A stretch of DNA of 64,000 nucleotides from Streptomyces fulvoviolaceus (GCF_000718165.1 NZ_JOEY01000035.1:1-64000), one strand, 5' to 3'; shown: positions 26,539 to 35,774, counted from the stretch's first letter. Program-made: numbers and translations. Notes: generated from the letters alone by a model not told the origin.

Positions 26539-27552
26539 ATGGACCGCTCTTCTCTCTCCCGTAGATTCGCTCCCGTCGTGGCCCTGGCCGCGGCAGCGGC
26601 CCTGACCCTCGCGGGCTGCTCCAGCAGCTCCGGTGGCAAGAAGTCCGAGGAGAGCGCGGACGGCGCCTCCGCGGGTAAGGCCACAACGCCTCGTATGACG
26701 ATCGCGTTGGTCACCCACCAGTCGCCCGGCGACACCTTCTGGGACATCGTCCGCAAGGGCGCCACGGCCGCGGCCGCCAAGGACAACGTCAAGCTGATCT
26801 ACTCCGCCGACCCGAGCGCGGCCACCCAGGCCAACCTCATCCAGAACGCCATCGACCAGAAGGTCGACGGCATCGCGGTCACCCTCGCCAAGCCCGACGC
26901 CCTCAAGGACGTCATAGCCAAGGCGAAGGCGGCCGGTATACCCGTGGTCGGCCTCAACTCCGGTGTCAGCGAGTGGCAGAAGCTCGGCCTGATGGAGTTC
27001 TTCGGCCAGGACGAGACCGTGGCCGGTGAGGCGCTCGGCAAGCGGCTGAACGAGGCCGGCGCCAAGAACGCCGTCTGTGTCGTCCAGGAGCAGGGCAACA
27101 TCGGCCTCACCCAGCGCTGCGACGGTGTGGACAAGACCTTCACCGGCAAGCTGCAGACGCTGAACGTCAACGGCACCGACATGCCGTCCGTGAAGTCGAC
27201 GATCACCGCCAAGCTCACGCAGGACAAGTCCATCGACTACGTCGTCACCCTCGGCGCGCCCTTCGCGCTGACCGCGGTGCAGTCGGCGTCCGACGCGGGC
27301 AGCAAGGCCAAGATCGCCACGTTCGACCTCAACAAGGACCTGACGGGCGCCATCAGCAAGGGCACCATCGAGTTCGCGGTCGACCAGCAGCCGTACCTGC
27401 AGGGCTACTTGGCGATCGACTCGCTGTGGCTCTACGAGAACAACGGCAACTACATGGGCGGCGGCGAGCAGCCGGTGCTGACCGGTCCGGCCTTCGTCGA
27501 CAAGACGAACGTCGAGGCCGTCGCCAAGTACGCCGCGAAGGGCACCAGGTGA
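26539..27552 (+). CDS. Sugar/cyclitol ABC transporter substrate-binding lipoprotein
   Basis: 337 residues. The lipoprotein signal is LALAGC-like (ALTLAGCSSSSG) at residues about 20-30. The mature protein is a type I periplasmic-binding fold of the ribose/inositol family: MTIALVTHQSPGDTFWDIVRKGA, NAIDQKVDGIAVTL, GIPVVGLNSG and VNGTDMPSVKSTITAKL. It delivers a sugar or inositol to the permease encoded next. ATG at 26539 is preferred to GTG at 26527 because AAGGAAAG sits directly upstream. First gene of a rightward operon; its stop overlaps the permease start (TGATG). Confidence 0.92.
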   Translation: MDRSSLSRRFAPVVALAAAAALTLAGCSSSSGGKKSEESADGASAGKATTPRMTIALVTHQSPGDTFWDIVRKGATAAAAKDNVKLIYSADPSAATQANLIQNAIDQKVDGIAVTLAKPDALKDVIAKAKAAGIPVVGLNSGVSEWQKLGLMEFFGQDETVAGEALGKRLNEAGAKNAVCVVQEQGNIGLTQRCDGVDKTFTGKLQTLNVNGTDMPSVKSTITAKLTQDKSIDYVVTLGAPFALTAVQSASDAGSKAKIATFDLNKDLTGAISKGTIEFAVDQQPYLQGYLAIDSLWLYENNGNYMGGGEQPVLTGPAFVDKTNVEAVAKYAAKGTR

Positions 27553-28631
27553 TGGGTATGACCCAGCACGCCGAGCCGGCGGTGACCACACCGCCGGCCT
27601 CCGGCCCCGGCAGGGTGAAGGACGGCCGTACCGCTGAACGCCCGCTGGCGCTGCGGCTGTTGGCCCGGCCCGACGTCGGTGTCTTCCTCGGCGCCGTCGC
27701 GGTGTGGGTGTTCTTCCTGATCGCCGCGCCCCCGGTGCGCGAGGGCAGCGCGATGGCGACGATCCTGTACCAGTCGTCGACGATCGGGATCATGGCCCTG
27801 CCGGTCGCGCTGCTGATGATCGGCGGCGAGTTCGACCTGTCGTCCGGCGTCGCGGTCATCACCTCGGCCCTGACGGCCAGCATGACCGCCTTCCAGCTGA
27901 CCATGAACGTGTGGGTGGGCGTGTTCGCCGCCCTGGTCGTGTCGCTGGCGGTGGGCTTCTTCAACGGCTGGATGGTGGTCAAGACCGGCCTGCCCAGCTT
28001 CCTGGTCACCCTGGGCACCTTCCTGATCCTCCAGGGCGCCAACCTCGCGGTCACCAAGCTCGTCACCGACAACGTCGCCACCGACGACATCAGCGACATG
28101 GACGGCTTCGGCCAGGCCAAGAAGGTCTTCGGCTCCTCGTTCGAGGTCGGCGGCGTCCAGCTCAAGATCACCATCGTGTACTGGCTGGTCTTCGCGGCCC
28201 TCGCCACCTGGGTGCTGCTGCGCACCAAGTACGGCAACTGGATCTTCGCCGTCGGCGGCAACAAGGACTCCGCGCGAGCCGTCGGTGTGCCGGTGATGTT
28301 CACGAAGATCTCGCTGTTCATGCTGGTCGGCCTCGGCGCCTGGTTCGTCGGCATGCACAACCTGTTCTCCTTCAACACCGTGCAGTCCGGCGAGGGCGTG
28401 GGCCAGGAGCTGATCTACATCTCCGCGGCCGTGATCGGCGGCTGTCTGCTGACCGGCGGCGCCGGTTCGGCGATCGGTCCGGTCTTCGGCGCGTTCATGT
28501 TCGGCATGGTGCAGCAGGGCATCGTCTTCGCCAACTGGAACCCGGACTGGTTCAAGGCCTTCCTCGGCGTGATGCTGCTCGGCGCCGTCCTGATCAATCT
28601 GTGGGTCAGCCGCACGGCGACCCGGAGGTGA
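27552..28631 (+). CDS. Sugar/cyclitol ABC transporter permease
   Basis: 359-residue integral membrane protein of the RbsC/branched-chain type, with about 9-10 hydrophobic helices. Family signatures: [18 protein letters not shown] near the N-terminal third, [19 protein letters not shown], and [14 protein letters not shown] (the loop contacting the ATPase), then [19 protein letters not shown]. The first 45 residues are hydrophilic and Pro-rich. The operon order, SBP-permease-ATPase, matches inositol importers in actinobacteria. Confidence 0.92.
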   Translation: MGMTQHAEPAVTTPPASGPGRVKDGRTAERPLALRLLARPDVGVFLGAVAVWVFFLIAAPPVREGSAMATILYQSSTIGIMALPVALLMIGGEFDLSSGVAVITSALTASMTAFQLTMNVWVGVFAALVVSLAVGFFNGWMVVKTGLPSFLVTLGTFLILQGANLAVTKLVTDNVATDDISDMDGFGQAKKVFGSSFEVGGVQLKITIVYWLVFAALATWVLLRTKYGNWIFAVGGNKDSARAVGVPVMFTKISLFMLVGLGAWFVGMHNLFSFNTVQSGEGVGQELIYISAAVIGGCLLTGGAGSAIGPVFGAFMFGMVQQGIVFANWNPDWFKAFLGVMLLGAVLINLWVSRTATRR

Positions 28632-28639
28632 CCCACCCC

Positions 28640-29554
28640 ATGACAGACACCAACGAAGCCGGCACCCACGGCGCCATCCTCGCCGACGCCCCCGACAGCG
28701 ACGACGGGGTGATCGTCGAACTCCGCAACGCAGGCAAGTCCTACGGCAACATCCGCGCGCTGCACGGAGTCAGCCTCCAGGTGCGCCCCAGCCAGGTCAC
28801 CTGTGTGCTCGGCGACAACGGCGCCGGCAAGTCCACCCTCATCAAGATCATCTCCGGGCTGCACCAGCACACCGAGGGCGAGTTCCTCGTCGACGGCGAG
28901 CCGGTGCGGTTCTCCACTCCACGTGAGGCCCTCGACAAGGGCATCGCCACGGTCTACCAGGACCTCGCGGTGGTCCCGCTGATGCCGGTGTGGCGCAACT
29001 TCTTCCTCGGCTCGGAGATGACGAAGGGCCGCTGGCCGGTCCGCCGCCTCGACATCGAGCAGATGAAGAAGACCGCGGACGAGGAACTGCGCAACATGGG
29101 CATCGTCCTGGACGACCTGGAGCAGCCCATCGGGACGCTGTCGGGCGGCCAGCGCCAGTGCGTGGCCATCGCCCGCGCGGTCTACTTCGGCGCCCGCGTG
29201 CTGATCCTGGACGAGCCGACCGCCGCGCTCGGCGTCAAGCAGTCCGGCGTGGTCCTCAAGTACGTGGCCGCCGCCCGCGACCGGGGCCTGGGCGTCATCT
29301 TCATCACCCACAACCCGCACCACGCCTACATGGTCGGCGACCACTTCAGCGTGCTGCGCCTGGGCACCATGGAACTGTCCGCCGCCCGGGATCAGATCAC
29401 TCTTGAAGAGCTGACCAACCACATGGCGGGCGGCGCCGAACTCGCGGCCCTCAAGCACGAGTTGTCCCAGGTCCGCGGCGTCGACACCGAGGCACTCCCG
29501 GAAGAGGGAGACCTCACGGCGCCGGTGGCGACGGTGAAGGACGATGCCTCGTGA
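28640..29554 (+). CDS. Sugar/cyclitol ABC transporter ATP-binding protein
   Basis: 304 residues with a single ABC domain, unlike the doubled RbsA type. Walker [10 protein letters not shown] at about 55-63, Q-loop VYQDLAVVP, signature LSGGQRQC, Walker [14 protein letters not shown]-loop ITHNPHH. It would act as a homodimer with the preceding permease. The C-terminal 50 residues after the ABC domain are acidic and unstructured. Its stop overlaps the GTG start of the IolE-like gene. Confidence 0.92.
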   Translation: MTDTNEAGTHGAILADAPDSDDGVIVELRNAGKSYGNIRALHGVSLQVRPSQVTCVLGDNGAGKSTLIKIISGLHQHTEGEFLVDGEPVRFSTPREALDKGIATVYQDLAVVPLMPVWRNFFLGSEMTKGRWPVRRLDIEQMKKTADEELRNMGIVLDDLEQPIGTLSGGQRQCVAIARAVYFGARVLILDEPTAALGVKQSGVVLKYVAAARDRGLGVIFITHNPHHAYMVGDHFSVLRLGTMELSAARDQITLEELTNHMAGGAELAALKHELSQVRGVDTEALPEEGDLTAPVATVKDDAS

Positions 29555-30450
29555 CCGCCCTGGACCGCATCCGGGTCGGCTCGGCCCCCGACTCCTGGGG
29601 CGTCTGGTTCCCGGACGATCCCCAACAGGTGCCCTGGGAACGCTTCCTGGACGAGGTCGCCGAAGCGGGCTACTCCTGGATCGAGTTGGGGCCGTACGGC
29701 TATCTGCCGAGCGACCCGGCGAGGCTCACCGACGAGGTGGCCAAGCGCGACCTGAAGGTCTCCGCGGGCACCGTCTTCACCGGCCTGCACCGCGGTCACT
29801 CGGTCTGGGAGTCCACCTGGGAGCACGTGAGCCAAGTGGCCGCGCTCACCCAGGCGATGGGCGCCCGGCACCTTGTCGTCATCCCGTCCTTCTGGCGGGA
29901 CGACAAGACCGCCGAGATCCTGGAGCCGCCGGAGCTGACCGGCGAACAGTGGGCCCACCTCACCAAGGGCATGGAGCGGCTCGGACACGAGGTCAAGGAG
30001 ACCTACGGCCTCGACATCGTCGTCCACCCGCACGCCGACACCCACATCGACACCGAGGACCACGTCGAGCGCTTCCTCGACTCGACCGACTCGGACCTCG
30101 TCAACCTCTGCCTGGACACCGGCCACTACGCCTACTGCGGCGGCGACAGCGTCAAGCTCATCGAGACGTACGGCGAACGCATCGGCTACCTCCACCTCAA
30201 GCAGGTCGACCCGGAGATCCTCGCCGACGTCGTCAAGAACGAGGTGCCGTTCGGCCCGGCCGTACAGCGCGGAGTGATGTGCGAACCGCCGTCCGGTGTA
30301 CCGGAGTTGGAGCCGGTCCTGGTGGCGGCGCAGCAGCTCGGAGTGGAGCTGTTCGCGATCGTCGAGCAGGACATGTACCCGTGCGAGCCGGACAAGCCGC
30401 TGCCGATCGCGGTGCGCACCCGCAAGTTCCTGAGGTCCTGCGGCGCCTGA
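29551..30450 (+). CDS. IolE-like sugar phosphate isomerase/epimerase family protein
   Basis: 299-residue TIM-barrel protein of the xylose-isomerase-like AP endonuclease 2 family. Metal-binding residues lie in [37 protein letters not shown] and HLKQVD. Within an inositol cluster this position usually holds inosose dehydratase (IolE) or the related IolH/IolI isomerase; [14 protein letters not shown] at the N-terminus resembles IolE/MocC. The exact reaction (dehydration of scyllo-inosose or isomerisation) is not settled by sequence. GTG start overlaps the ATPase stop (GTGA). Confidence 0.8.
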   Translation: MTALDRIRVGSAPDSWGVWFPDDPQQVPWERFLDEVAEAGYSWIELGPYGYLPSDPARLTDEVAKRDLKVSAGTVFTGLHRGHSVWESTWEHVSQVAALTQAMGARHLVVIPSFWRDDKTAEILEPPELTGEQWAHLTKGMERLGHEVKETYGLDIVVHPHADTHIDTEDHVERFLDSTDSDLVNLCLDTGHYAYCGGDSVKLIETYGERIGYLHLKQVDPEILADVVKNEVPFGPAVQRGVMCEPPSGVPELEPVLVAAQQLGVELFAIVEQDMYPCEPDKPLPIAVRTRKFLRSCGA

Positions 30451-30469
30451 CCCTCCCGAAAGGACGACC

Positions 30470-31480
30470 ATGAGCCGGCTCGGAGTGGCTGTCATCGGTA
30501 CGGGAAAGATGGGCGCCGACCATGTGCGCCGTATCGACGAGGTCACCAGCGGAGCAGGGGTGACCGCCGTCGTGGACGTCGACGCGGAACGCGCCAAGCA
30601 GATCGCGGCCCGCGTCGACGGCTGCACCGCCTACACCGACCCGGCCGCCGCGATGGCGGCGGCCGACGTCGACGCCGTCCTGATCGCCTCCCCGGGCCCC
30701 GCCCACGAGGCCGCGCTCCTCACGGCCCTCGAACTCGACCTGCCGGTGCTGTGCGAGAAGCCGCTCACTCCCGACGCGGCCTCGGCGCTCCGCGTCCTGG
30801 AGGCCGAGCGGAAGCTCGGCCGCCGCCGCGTCCAGGTCGGCTTCATGCGCCGCTACGACGCCGAGTACATGCGCCTCAAGTCCCTGCTGGAGACCGGCCA
30901 GTTGGGGCGGCCGCTCATGCTCCACAACCGGCACCGCAATGCCGCGAGCCCGGCCTTCTTCACCAGCTCCATGCTCATCAGCGACTCCGTGGCGCACGAG
31001 ACGGACGTGACCCGCTGGCTGCTCGGCCACGAGATCACGGCCGTCACCGTGCTGCGCCCGAGACCGACCGCGAGCGCGCCGGAGGCCCTGCAGGACCCGC
31101 AGTTCGTCGTCTTCGAGACGGATGGCGGCGCGGTCGTCGACGTCGAGATCTTCGTCAACTGCGGCTTCGGCTACCAGGTCCAGGCCGAGATCGTCTGCGA
31201 ACGCGGCACCGCCCGCGTCGGCGACGGCCACGCCATGGTCACCAACATGGCCGGCCGCTGGGGCGGCACCATCGCCCAGGACTTCACCGACCGCTTCGCC
31301 GACGCCTACGACCGCGAGATCCAGGCCTGGGTCGACGCCACCCGCAGGGGCGAGGTCACCGGCCCGAGCGTGTGGGACGGCTACGCCGCGGCGGCGGTCT
31401 GCGAGGCGGGCGTGCGTGCGCTGGAGGAGGGCGGCCGGATGGAGGTTCAGCTGGTGGAACGGCCCACGCTGTACGGGTGA
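30470..31480 (+). CDS. iolG: Inositol 2-dehydrogenase-like oxidoreductase (Gfo/Idh/MocA)
   Basis: 336 residues. N-terminal NAD-binding Rossmann fold [18 protein letters not shown], catalytic-type EKP motif ([11 protein letters not shown]), [11 protein letters not shown], and the C-terminal domain with [18 protein letters not shown], matching bacterial inositol dehydrogenases that oxidise myo-inositol to 2-keto-inositol. A good AAAGGACGACC site precedes ATG 30470. Last gene of the rightward transporter operon. It is one of three intact Gfo/Idh proteins in this window, so each may take a different cyclitol or sugar. Confidence 0.87.
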   Translation: MSRLGVAVIGTGKMGADHVRRIDEVTSGAGVTAVVDVDAERAKQIAARVDGCTAYTDPAAAMAAADVDAVLIASPGPAHEAALLTALELDLPVLCEKPLTPDAASALRVLEAERKLGRRRVQVGFMRRYDAEYMRLKSLLETGQLGRPLMLHNRHRNAASPAFFTSSMLISDSVAHETDVTRWLLGHEITAVTVLRPRPTASAPEALQDPQFVVFETDGGAVVDVEIFVNCGFGYQVQAEIVCERGTARVGDGHAMVTNMAGRWGGTIAQDFTDRFADAYDREIQAWVDATRRGEVTGPSVWDGYAAAAVCEAGVRALEEGGRMEVQLVERPTLYG

Positions 31481-31488
31481 CCTCGGTG

Positions 31489-31680
31489 GAGCCAAGCGCT
31501 CCGCTGGAAGCGCGGTGCCGCTGTATCGATATGCGGCTCCGCCGCGGGCGCGGGCCGGTGGGGGCTGGTCGTGCCCCGCGGCGGAGCCGCTGATGTCAGA
31601 GCCCCGCGCCCCTTCAGGGCGCTGCCGTACCCACCAGACTTCGCTTGAGCCGCTTGGGCGCCGCCGAAACCGTGCCGGAC
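31489..31680. repeat. Compound dispersed intergenic repeat between convergent genes
   Basis: Contains both orientations of the repeat also seen at 17842-18029, 42988-43095 and 45734-45848. Left part has TATCGATATGCGGCTCCGCC; right part has the inverted form GCGGCGGAGCCGC followed by GCCCCGCGCCCCTTCAGGG. The two GC arms can pair with each other. It lies between the convergent iolG-like gene and the broken Gfo/Idh gene, where a bidirectional terminator would be expected. Confidence 0.65.
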
Positions 31681-32149
31681 TTCGTCTACCGACCCGCCGC
31701 CGTCCGCGGCCGAGGATCGAACCCCGCAGCCCGATAGCTCGCGTCGATCAGCGTCATCGTCGCCACCGCGTCGTCCGCGTCCAACGGCAGCGGAGCACCC
31801 CCGCGGACCCGCGCCGCGAACTCCTCCAACTGGTAGGTGTACGACGACCGCGTACCCAACCGCTCCGTGCGCTCGCCGTCCGCCGTACGCACGACGATCC
31901 GGTCGTCCAGCTGCGGCAGCACGAAGTTGGGCGCGGTCGCCTCGCCCCGGGACCCCACGATGCGGCAGCTCATCTCCAGCGTGTCGTACGCCATGTGACA
32001 GCGGGCGGAGGCGGTCGCGCCGCCCGGGAACGCCAGCTCGGCGTCCAGCCACTCGTCGAGCCCCGGCGCGCCCGCGCGCTCCCCGCCCCGGGCGGAGACG
32101 AGCCGCGGCGCACCGCTCGCCCACGGGGTCAGCGTCCGCAGCGTGTTCT

Positions 32150-32324
32150 AGCTCGATCGTGTGATCGTCGACTCGCGGGCTTGCGACGCCCTGGGCCGAT
32201 CGAGGTAACGTCCGTCGTGCGACCTGGGACGCCGGGTGCGGTGTCAGCGTGCGGGGCCCCTGCTCCACCAGCGAGATGGTTCAGGGCCTCCCCGTCGCCT
32301 CTGGCCGCATCCACAGGCCAGGTC
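32150..32324. other. Left part of inserted DNA in the broken Gfo/Idh gene
   Basis: Unrelated to the interrupted gene. Immediately inside the left junction CTCGATCG (32152-32159) and CGATCGAG (about 32197-32204) form an 8-bp inverted repeat, as in the subterminal hairpins of IS200/IS605 ends. None of the three forward frames shows recognisable transposase or TnpB motifs. Together with 32325-32468 it makes the 317-bp insert. Confidence 0.45.
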
Positions 32325-32468
32325 GTGAGGGACTCCGCCCGCCCGGCTCGGAGCACGGACAGGATCCGTGTCGCCGCCCGGGATGCGAAAGCGGACGACC
32401 AGTGCACCCAAGACCGTTCGGGGTGCGCCGGTGCGCGGGCTCACTTTCGCTCACCGCTCAGGGACGGT
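32325..32468 (+). ncRNA. Structured RNA-like element, copy 2 (candidate omega-RNA / IS right end)
   Basis: Aligns with 1-163. Shared structure: hairpin 32354-32359/32365-32370; stem GTGCACCC (32402-32409) with GGGTGCGC (32421-32428) around an 11-nt loop; and a pseudoknot of loop ACCGTTC (32413-32419) with GGACGGT (32462-32468). Against copy 1 the main stem has a different sequence but still pairs (one G-U), and the pseudoknot changes A-U to G-U, so pairing is kept while sequence drifts. It ends where Gfo/Idh codons (VVYN) resume at about 32467. Inference: right end of a mobile element, with the flank from about 32469 in the guide position. Confidence 0.5.
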
Positions 32469-32690
32469 TGTAGACGACCTCGACTTCGAGGTCGCCCAGC
32501 AGGTAGGCCTACAAGCTTGCCACCGGCTCCGCGCCGTGCCCGGCCGCGAAGGCCTCGGCGCGGGATCGGTCACGGGTGGTCACCGCGACAAAGCGGTGGC
32601 CACCCAGCCGGGCCGGGTCGACGAGGGAGTTCCCGGTGATCCGCGCGGCTCCCAGCACTCCGATACGCAGTGGTTCCCGGCCCGGTTCGC

Positions 32691-33695
32691 TCATGCCTCC
32701 CGTACCTCCTGGATCGTCACGGGGCGGTGCTCCTTGAGGGACAGTGTGCACGCCTCGGCGATCCAGCCGGCCTCCAGGGCGTCCGCGACCGTGCACGGCG
32801 AGGGCCGGGTACCGGCCACGACCTCGGTGAAGGCGGTGAGTTCGGCGCGGTAGGCGGCGGTGAAGCGGTCCATGAAGAAGTCGTGCGGGGTGCCGGCGGG
32901 GAAGGTGACCCCCGGCTCGACCGACCGCAGCGGCAGCTTGTCCTCCAGGCCCACGGCGATCGAGTCCGTGAAGCCGTGGATCTCCATGCGGACGTCGTAA
33001 CCGCGGGCGTTGTGGCGGGAGTTGGACACCACCGCGATCGTGCCGTCGTCCAGGGTGAGGATTGCGCCGGTGGTGTCGGCGTCGCCCGCCTCCTTGATGT
33101 AGTCGGCACCCCGGTTGCCGCCGACCGCGTACACCTCGGTCACCTCGCGGCCCGTCACCCAGCGGATGATGTCGAAGTCGTGCACGGAACAGTCCCGGAA
33201 GATGCCCCCGGAGGCGGCGACGTACGCGGCCGGCGGCGGCGCCGGGTCCAGCGTGGTCGACCGTACGGTGTGCAGTTTGCCGAGCTCACCGCCCTGCACG
33301 GCGGCCCGGGCGGCGACGAAGCCGACGTCGAAGCGGCGGTTGTAGCCGATCTGGATCGGCACGTCGCTGCCCTCGACGGCCTTGAGGACCTGGACGCCGT
33401 CGCTCATGTGCTTGGCGACGGGCTTCTCGCAGAAGACGGGGATGCCGGCCTCGACGCCGGCCAGGATCAGCGCGGGGTGGGCGTCGGTCGCGGCCGCGAC
33501 GACGATGCCGTCCACTCCGGCGGCCAGCAGGGCCTCGGGCGAGTCCACGACCTCGGCGTCGAACCGCTCGGCGGCGGCCTTGGCGGCGTCCGCGAACGGA
33601 TCGGTGAACACGAGCGACTCGACCGCGTCGAGTCCGGAGAGGGTCTCGGCGTGGAAGGCGCCGATGCGGCCGAGGCCGAGGATTCCGATACGCAT
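32691..33695 (-). CDS. iolG: Inositol 2-dehydrogenase (Gfo/Idh/MocA)
   Basis: 334 residues. Rossmann motif MRIGILGLGRIGAFHAETL, EKP motif in PVFCEKPVAKHMSDGV, IQIGYNRRFDVGF, and GGIFRDCSVHDFDIIRWVTGREV with the catalytic Asp/His pair of inositol dehydrogenases. Closest in look to Bacillus/Corynebacterium IolG enzymes that oxidise myo-inositol with NAD. It lies 37 bp after the SDR gene in the leftward phyH-SDR-iolG operon; its stop overlaps the start of the broken Gfo/Idh gene. Confidence 0.88.
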   Translation of the reverse strand: MRIGILGLGRIGAFHAETLSGLDAVESLVFTDPFADAAKAAAERFDAEVVDSPEALLAAGVDGIVVAAATDAHPALILAGVEAGIPVFCEKPVAKHMSDGVQVLKAVEGSDVPIQIGYNRRFDVGFVAARAAVQGGELGKLHTVRSTTLDPAPPPAAYVAASGGIFRDCSVHDFDIIRWVTGREVTEVYAVGGNRGADYIKEAGDADTTGAILTLDDGTIAVVSNSRHNARGYDVRMEIHGFTDSIAVGLEDKLPLRSVEPGVTFPAGTPHDFFMDRFTAAYRAELTAFTEVVAGTRPSPCTVADALEAGWIAEACTLSLKEHRPVTIQEVREA

Positions 33696-33732
33696 GGGGG
33701 TTGCAGCTCCTAGAGGGTTCTTACAGGGGGTG

Positions 33733-34509
33733 CTAGTCGAGTCCGCCGAGCACGTTCTGGTCCCAGTCGATCACCGAACCGGTGACCACGCCGGACCGCT
33801 CCGACAGCAGGAAGACGACGAAGTCCGCGATTTCGTCCGGCTGGCCGAGCTTGCCCATCGGCAGCCGGGCCGCGGCCTGCTCGCGCCAGTCGTCCGCGGC
33901 GCCGTGGAAGGTCTTCTGGGTCGCGTCCTCGCCCTCGGTCGCGGTCCAGCCGATGTTCAGGCCGTTGATCCGGACCCGGTCGAAGCGGTGCGCGTGCGCG
34001 GCGTTGCGGGTCAGGCCGACGAGCCCGGCCTTCGCGGCGACGTACGGCGCGAGGAACGGCTGTCCGCCGTGCGCGGAGGACGTGATGATGTTGACGACCG
34101 TGCCCGGGGCCTTGCGCGCCACCATGTCCGCGACCGCGGCCTGCATGGCGAAGAAGGGCGCCTTGAGGTTGATCGCGATGTGCTGGTCGAACAACTCGGG
34201 CGTGGTGTCGAGGAGCGTGCCCCGGGAGGTCAGCCCCGCGGAGTTCACCAGGCAGTCGATACGGCCGTACGCCGCGACCACGTCCTTCACAGCGGCCTTA
34301 GCCTGCCCGGCGTCGGACAGGTCGGCACGGATGAACATCGCCTTGCCGCCGGCACCGGCCAGCTCCGCCACCAGCGCCTCACCGTGCTCCGGGCGCCGCC
34401 CGGTGACGGCAACCTGCGCCCCCTCCCGGACCGCGGCCCGGGCGATGGCGGCGCCCACACCCTGACTGCCGCCGTTGACGAGGACGACCTTGTCGTCGAG
34501 AAGTCCCAT
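33733..34509 (-). CDS. Short-chain dehydrogenase/reductase
   Basis: 258-residue classical SDR. NAD(P) motif NGGSQGVGAAIA (TGxxxGxG variant with Asn for Thr), NSAG, catalytic Ser in IITSSAHGG, and YVAAK (Tyr and Lys). The basic residue in TGRRPEHG after the second strand suggests NADP. ATG at 34509 is preferred over TTG at 34518 because GAAGGGG lies at better spacing. It sits between phyH and iolG in one operon, so it probably oxidises or reduces a cyclitol derivative. Confidence 0.88.
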   Translation of the reverse strand: MGLLDDKVVLVNGGSQGVGAAIARAAVREGAQVAVTGRRPEHGEALVAELAGAGGKAMFIRADLSDAGQAKAAVKDVVAAYGRIDCLVNSAGLTSRGTLLDTTPELFDQHIAINLKAPFFAMQAAVADMVARKAPGTVVNIITSSAHGGQPFLAPYVAAKAGLVGLTRNAAHAHRFDRVRINGLNIGWTATEGEDATQKTFHGAADDWREQAAARLPMGKLGQPDEIADFVVFLLSERSGVVTGSVIDWDQNVLGGLD

Positions 34510-34524
34510 GTGGTCCAAGCCCCT

Positions 34525-35691
34525 TCAGCTCTCGCGCCGTGCGGCGCCTGCCCGCAGCTCGTCCCGTAGAGCCCGCGGTGTCCAGTCCTCGTGCAGGGCG
34601 CGTCGTACGACGTCCGCCTGCGAGGGCGGGGCCAGCCCGTCCACCGGCGGGTCGCTGTCGAGGTTGGTGGGGAACGGGTAGCCCTCGGCGCTCGCGGCGA
34701 GCACGTGCTCCGTCCACTCCTCGCCCACTCCTTCGGCCCGGCGCCTGCGCAGCACGGGGTAGACGGCGTTGGCGACCGCCTCCCGATCCACCGTCTCCAT
34801 GGCCCGCCCGAAGGCCGAGGACACCTGGAGGAGGTTGGCGACCCGCCGCACGTCCAGCGTGCGGTTGGTGCCGGCCGCGTGGAACACCGCCGGGTTGAAG
34901 AAGACGGCATCGCCCTTCGCCAGCGGGAGCTGGACGTGGTGCGCCTTGAAGTACGCCTGGAACTCGGGCAGCCGCCAGGCGAGATAACCGGGTTCGTACG
35001 ACTGCGAGTACGGCAGGTACAGCGTCGGGCCCGACTCGACGGGCATGTCGCAGTGCGCCACCGCGCCCTGGAGCGTGAGCACGGGGGAGAGGCGGTGCAC
35101 GTGCGCGGGGTAGGCGGCCGCCGCCTCGTTGGACAGGAACCCCAGGTGGTAGTCGCGGTGCGCCGTCTGGGCCGCGCCACCCGGGTTGACCACGTTGACC
35201 TGGGAGGTCACCTGGTAGCCGGGGCCGAGCCAGGCGGCCGAGGCCAGGGCCAGGATGTCGTTGGCGTAGTAGTCGGCGAACACCTCGGGGTTGTAGAGGG
35301 CCGCCTTCTCCAGCGCGTTCCACACCCGGTCGTTGGCGCCCGGCTTCGCGAAATGGTCGCCCGCGTCCGCGCCCGAGGCGCGCTGCTCGGTGATCAGGGC
35401 GTCGAAGACGCCGGTGAGCCGGTCCACGACCGAGGGATCGGGGAAGGCGCCCCGGAACACCACGACGCCGGGGCCGTCGGCGAAGGCCCGCACCAGCTCG
35501 GTGCGCACCTCGCGGCCCGCTCCAGAGGCGCGCAGCCGCTCGCTGTCGTAGACGAGGACGTTCGCCTCGACCGCCGCGGCGTGCGGGTAGTCGGCGAGGT
35601 CGGTGGTGCGCCCCACGAGCGAACGGAAGGCATCGAGGTCGCAGTCCTGCTCGGTCAGCCAGGCGTGGTGCTGAGCGGCGATGAGGGACAT
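34525..35691 (-). CDS. Phytanoyl-CoA dioxygenase-family oxygenase
   Basis: 388 residues of the PhyH Fe(II)/2-oxoglutarate oxygenase family. The HxD pair is in TAHRDYHLGF (about residues 178-180), and the distal His is in FHAAGTNRTLDVRR with the 2-oxoglutarate-binding Arg. The N-terminal 120 residues are a family-typical cap. ATG at 35691 follows AAGGACGACG. First gene of the leftward operon with SDR and iolG-type genes; divergent from a LacI regulator. Oxygenation of a cyclitol or sugar ether before dehydrogenation is a reasonable inference. Confidence 0.87.
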   Translation of the reverse strand: MSLIAAQHHAWLTEQDCDLDAFRSLVGRTTDLADYPHAAAVEANVLVYDSERLRASGAGREVRTELVRAFADGPGVVVFRGAFPDPSVVDRLTGVFDALITEQRASGADAGDHFAKPGANDRVWNALEKAALYNPEVFADYYANDILALASAAWLGPGYQVTSQVNVVNPGGAAQTAHRDYHLGFLSNEAAAAYPAHVHRLSPVLTLQGAVAHCDMPVESGPTLYLPYSQSYEPGYLAWRLPEFQAYFKAHHVQLPLAKGDAVFFNPAVFHAAGTNRTLDVRRVANLLQVSSAFGRAMETVDREAVANAVYPVLRRRRAEGVGEEWTEHVLAASAEGYPFPTNLDSDPPVDGLAPPSQADVVRRALHEDWTPRALRDELRAGAARRES

Positions 35692-35762
35692 CGTCGTCCT
35701 TCTTTCGGTCACGGGAAGCGACACGGTTCCGCCCCCGGGGAGGGGCGCGGCTCTGTCATTCT

Positions 35763-35774
35763 TGTCAGTACAAA
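35763..35774. promoter_or_regulatory. Shared operator-like motif TTTGTACTGACA (minus strand)
   Basis: Matches TTTGTACTTACA at 26330-26341 in the iolC promoter region at 11 of 12 positions. It lies between phyH (start 35691) and lacI (start 35826). It suggests one regulator controls both cyclitol operons, or two related regulators. Confidence 0.45.

Larger units (their letters stand above)
31686..32694 (-). pseudogene. Gfo/Idh/MocA oxidoreductase broken by nonsense codon and an inserted element
   Basis: The N-terminal part (32694 down to about 32467) reads MSEPGREPLRIGVLGAARIT..., with an in-frame TAG at 32509-32511, then continues in frame as AYLLGDLEVEVVYN. The C-terminal part (about 32149 down to 31686) resumes with TLRTLTPWASG, GLDEWLDAELAFPGG and VGSRGEATAPNFV. 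About 115 middle residues of the family, including the EKP motif, are absent and 317 bp of unrelated DNA replaces them. The start overlaps the stop of the upstream IolG-type gene (ATGA), so it was once the last gene of that operon. No function is expected. Confidence 0.85.

Noticed and set aside
32154..32480. A hidden tnpB or transposase gene in the insert of the broken Gfo/Idh gene
   Set aside because: All three forward frames were read; none shows the zinc-finger Cys pattern, RuvC-type acidic motifs or a transposase Tyr motif, and the space is too short.
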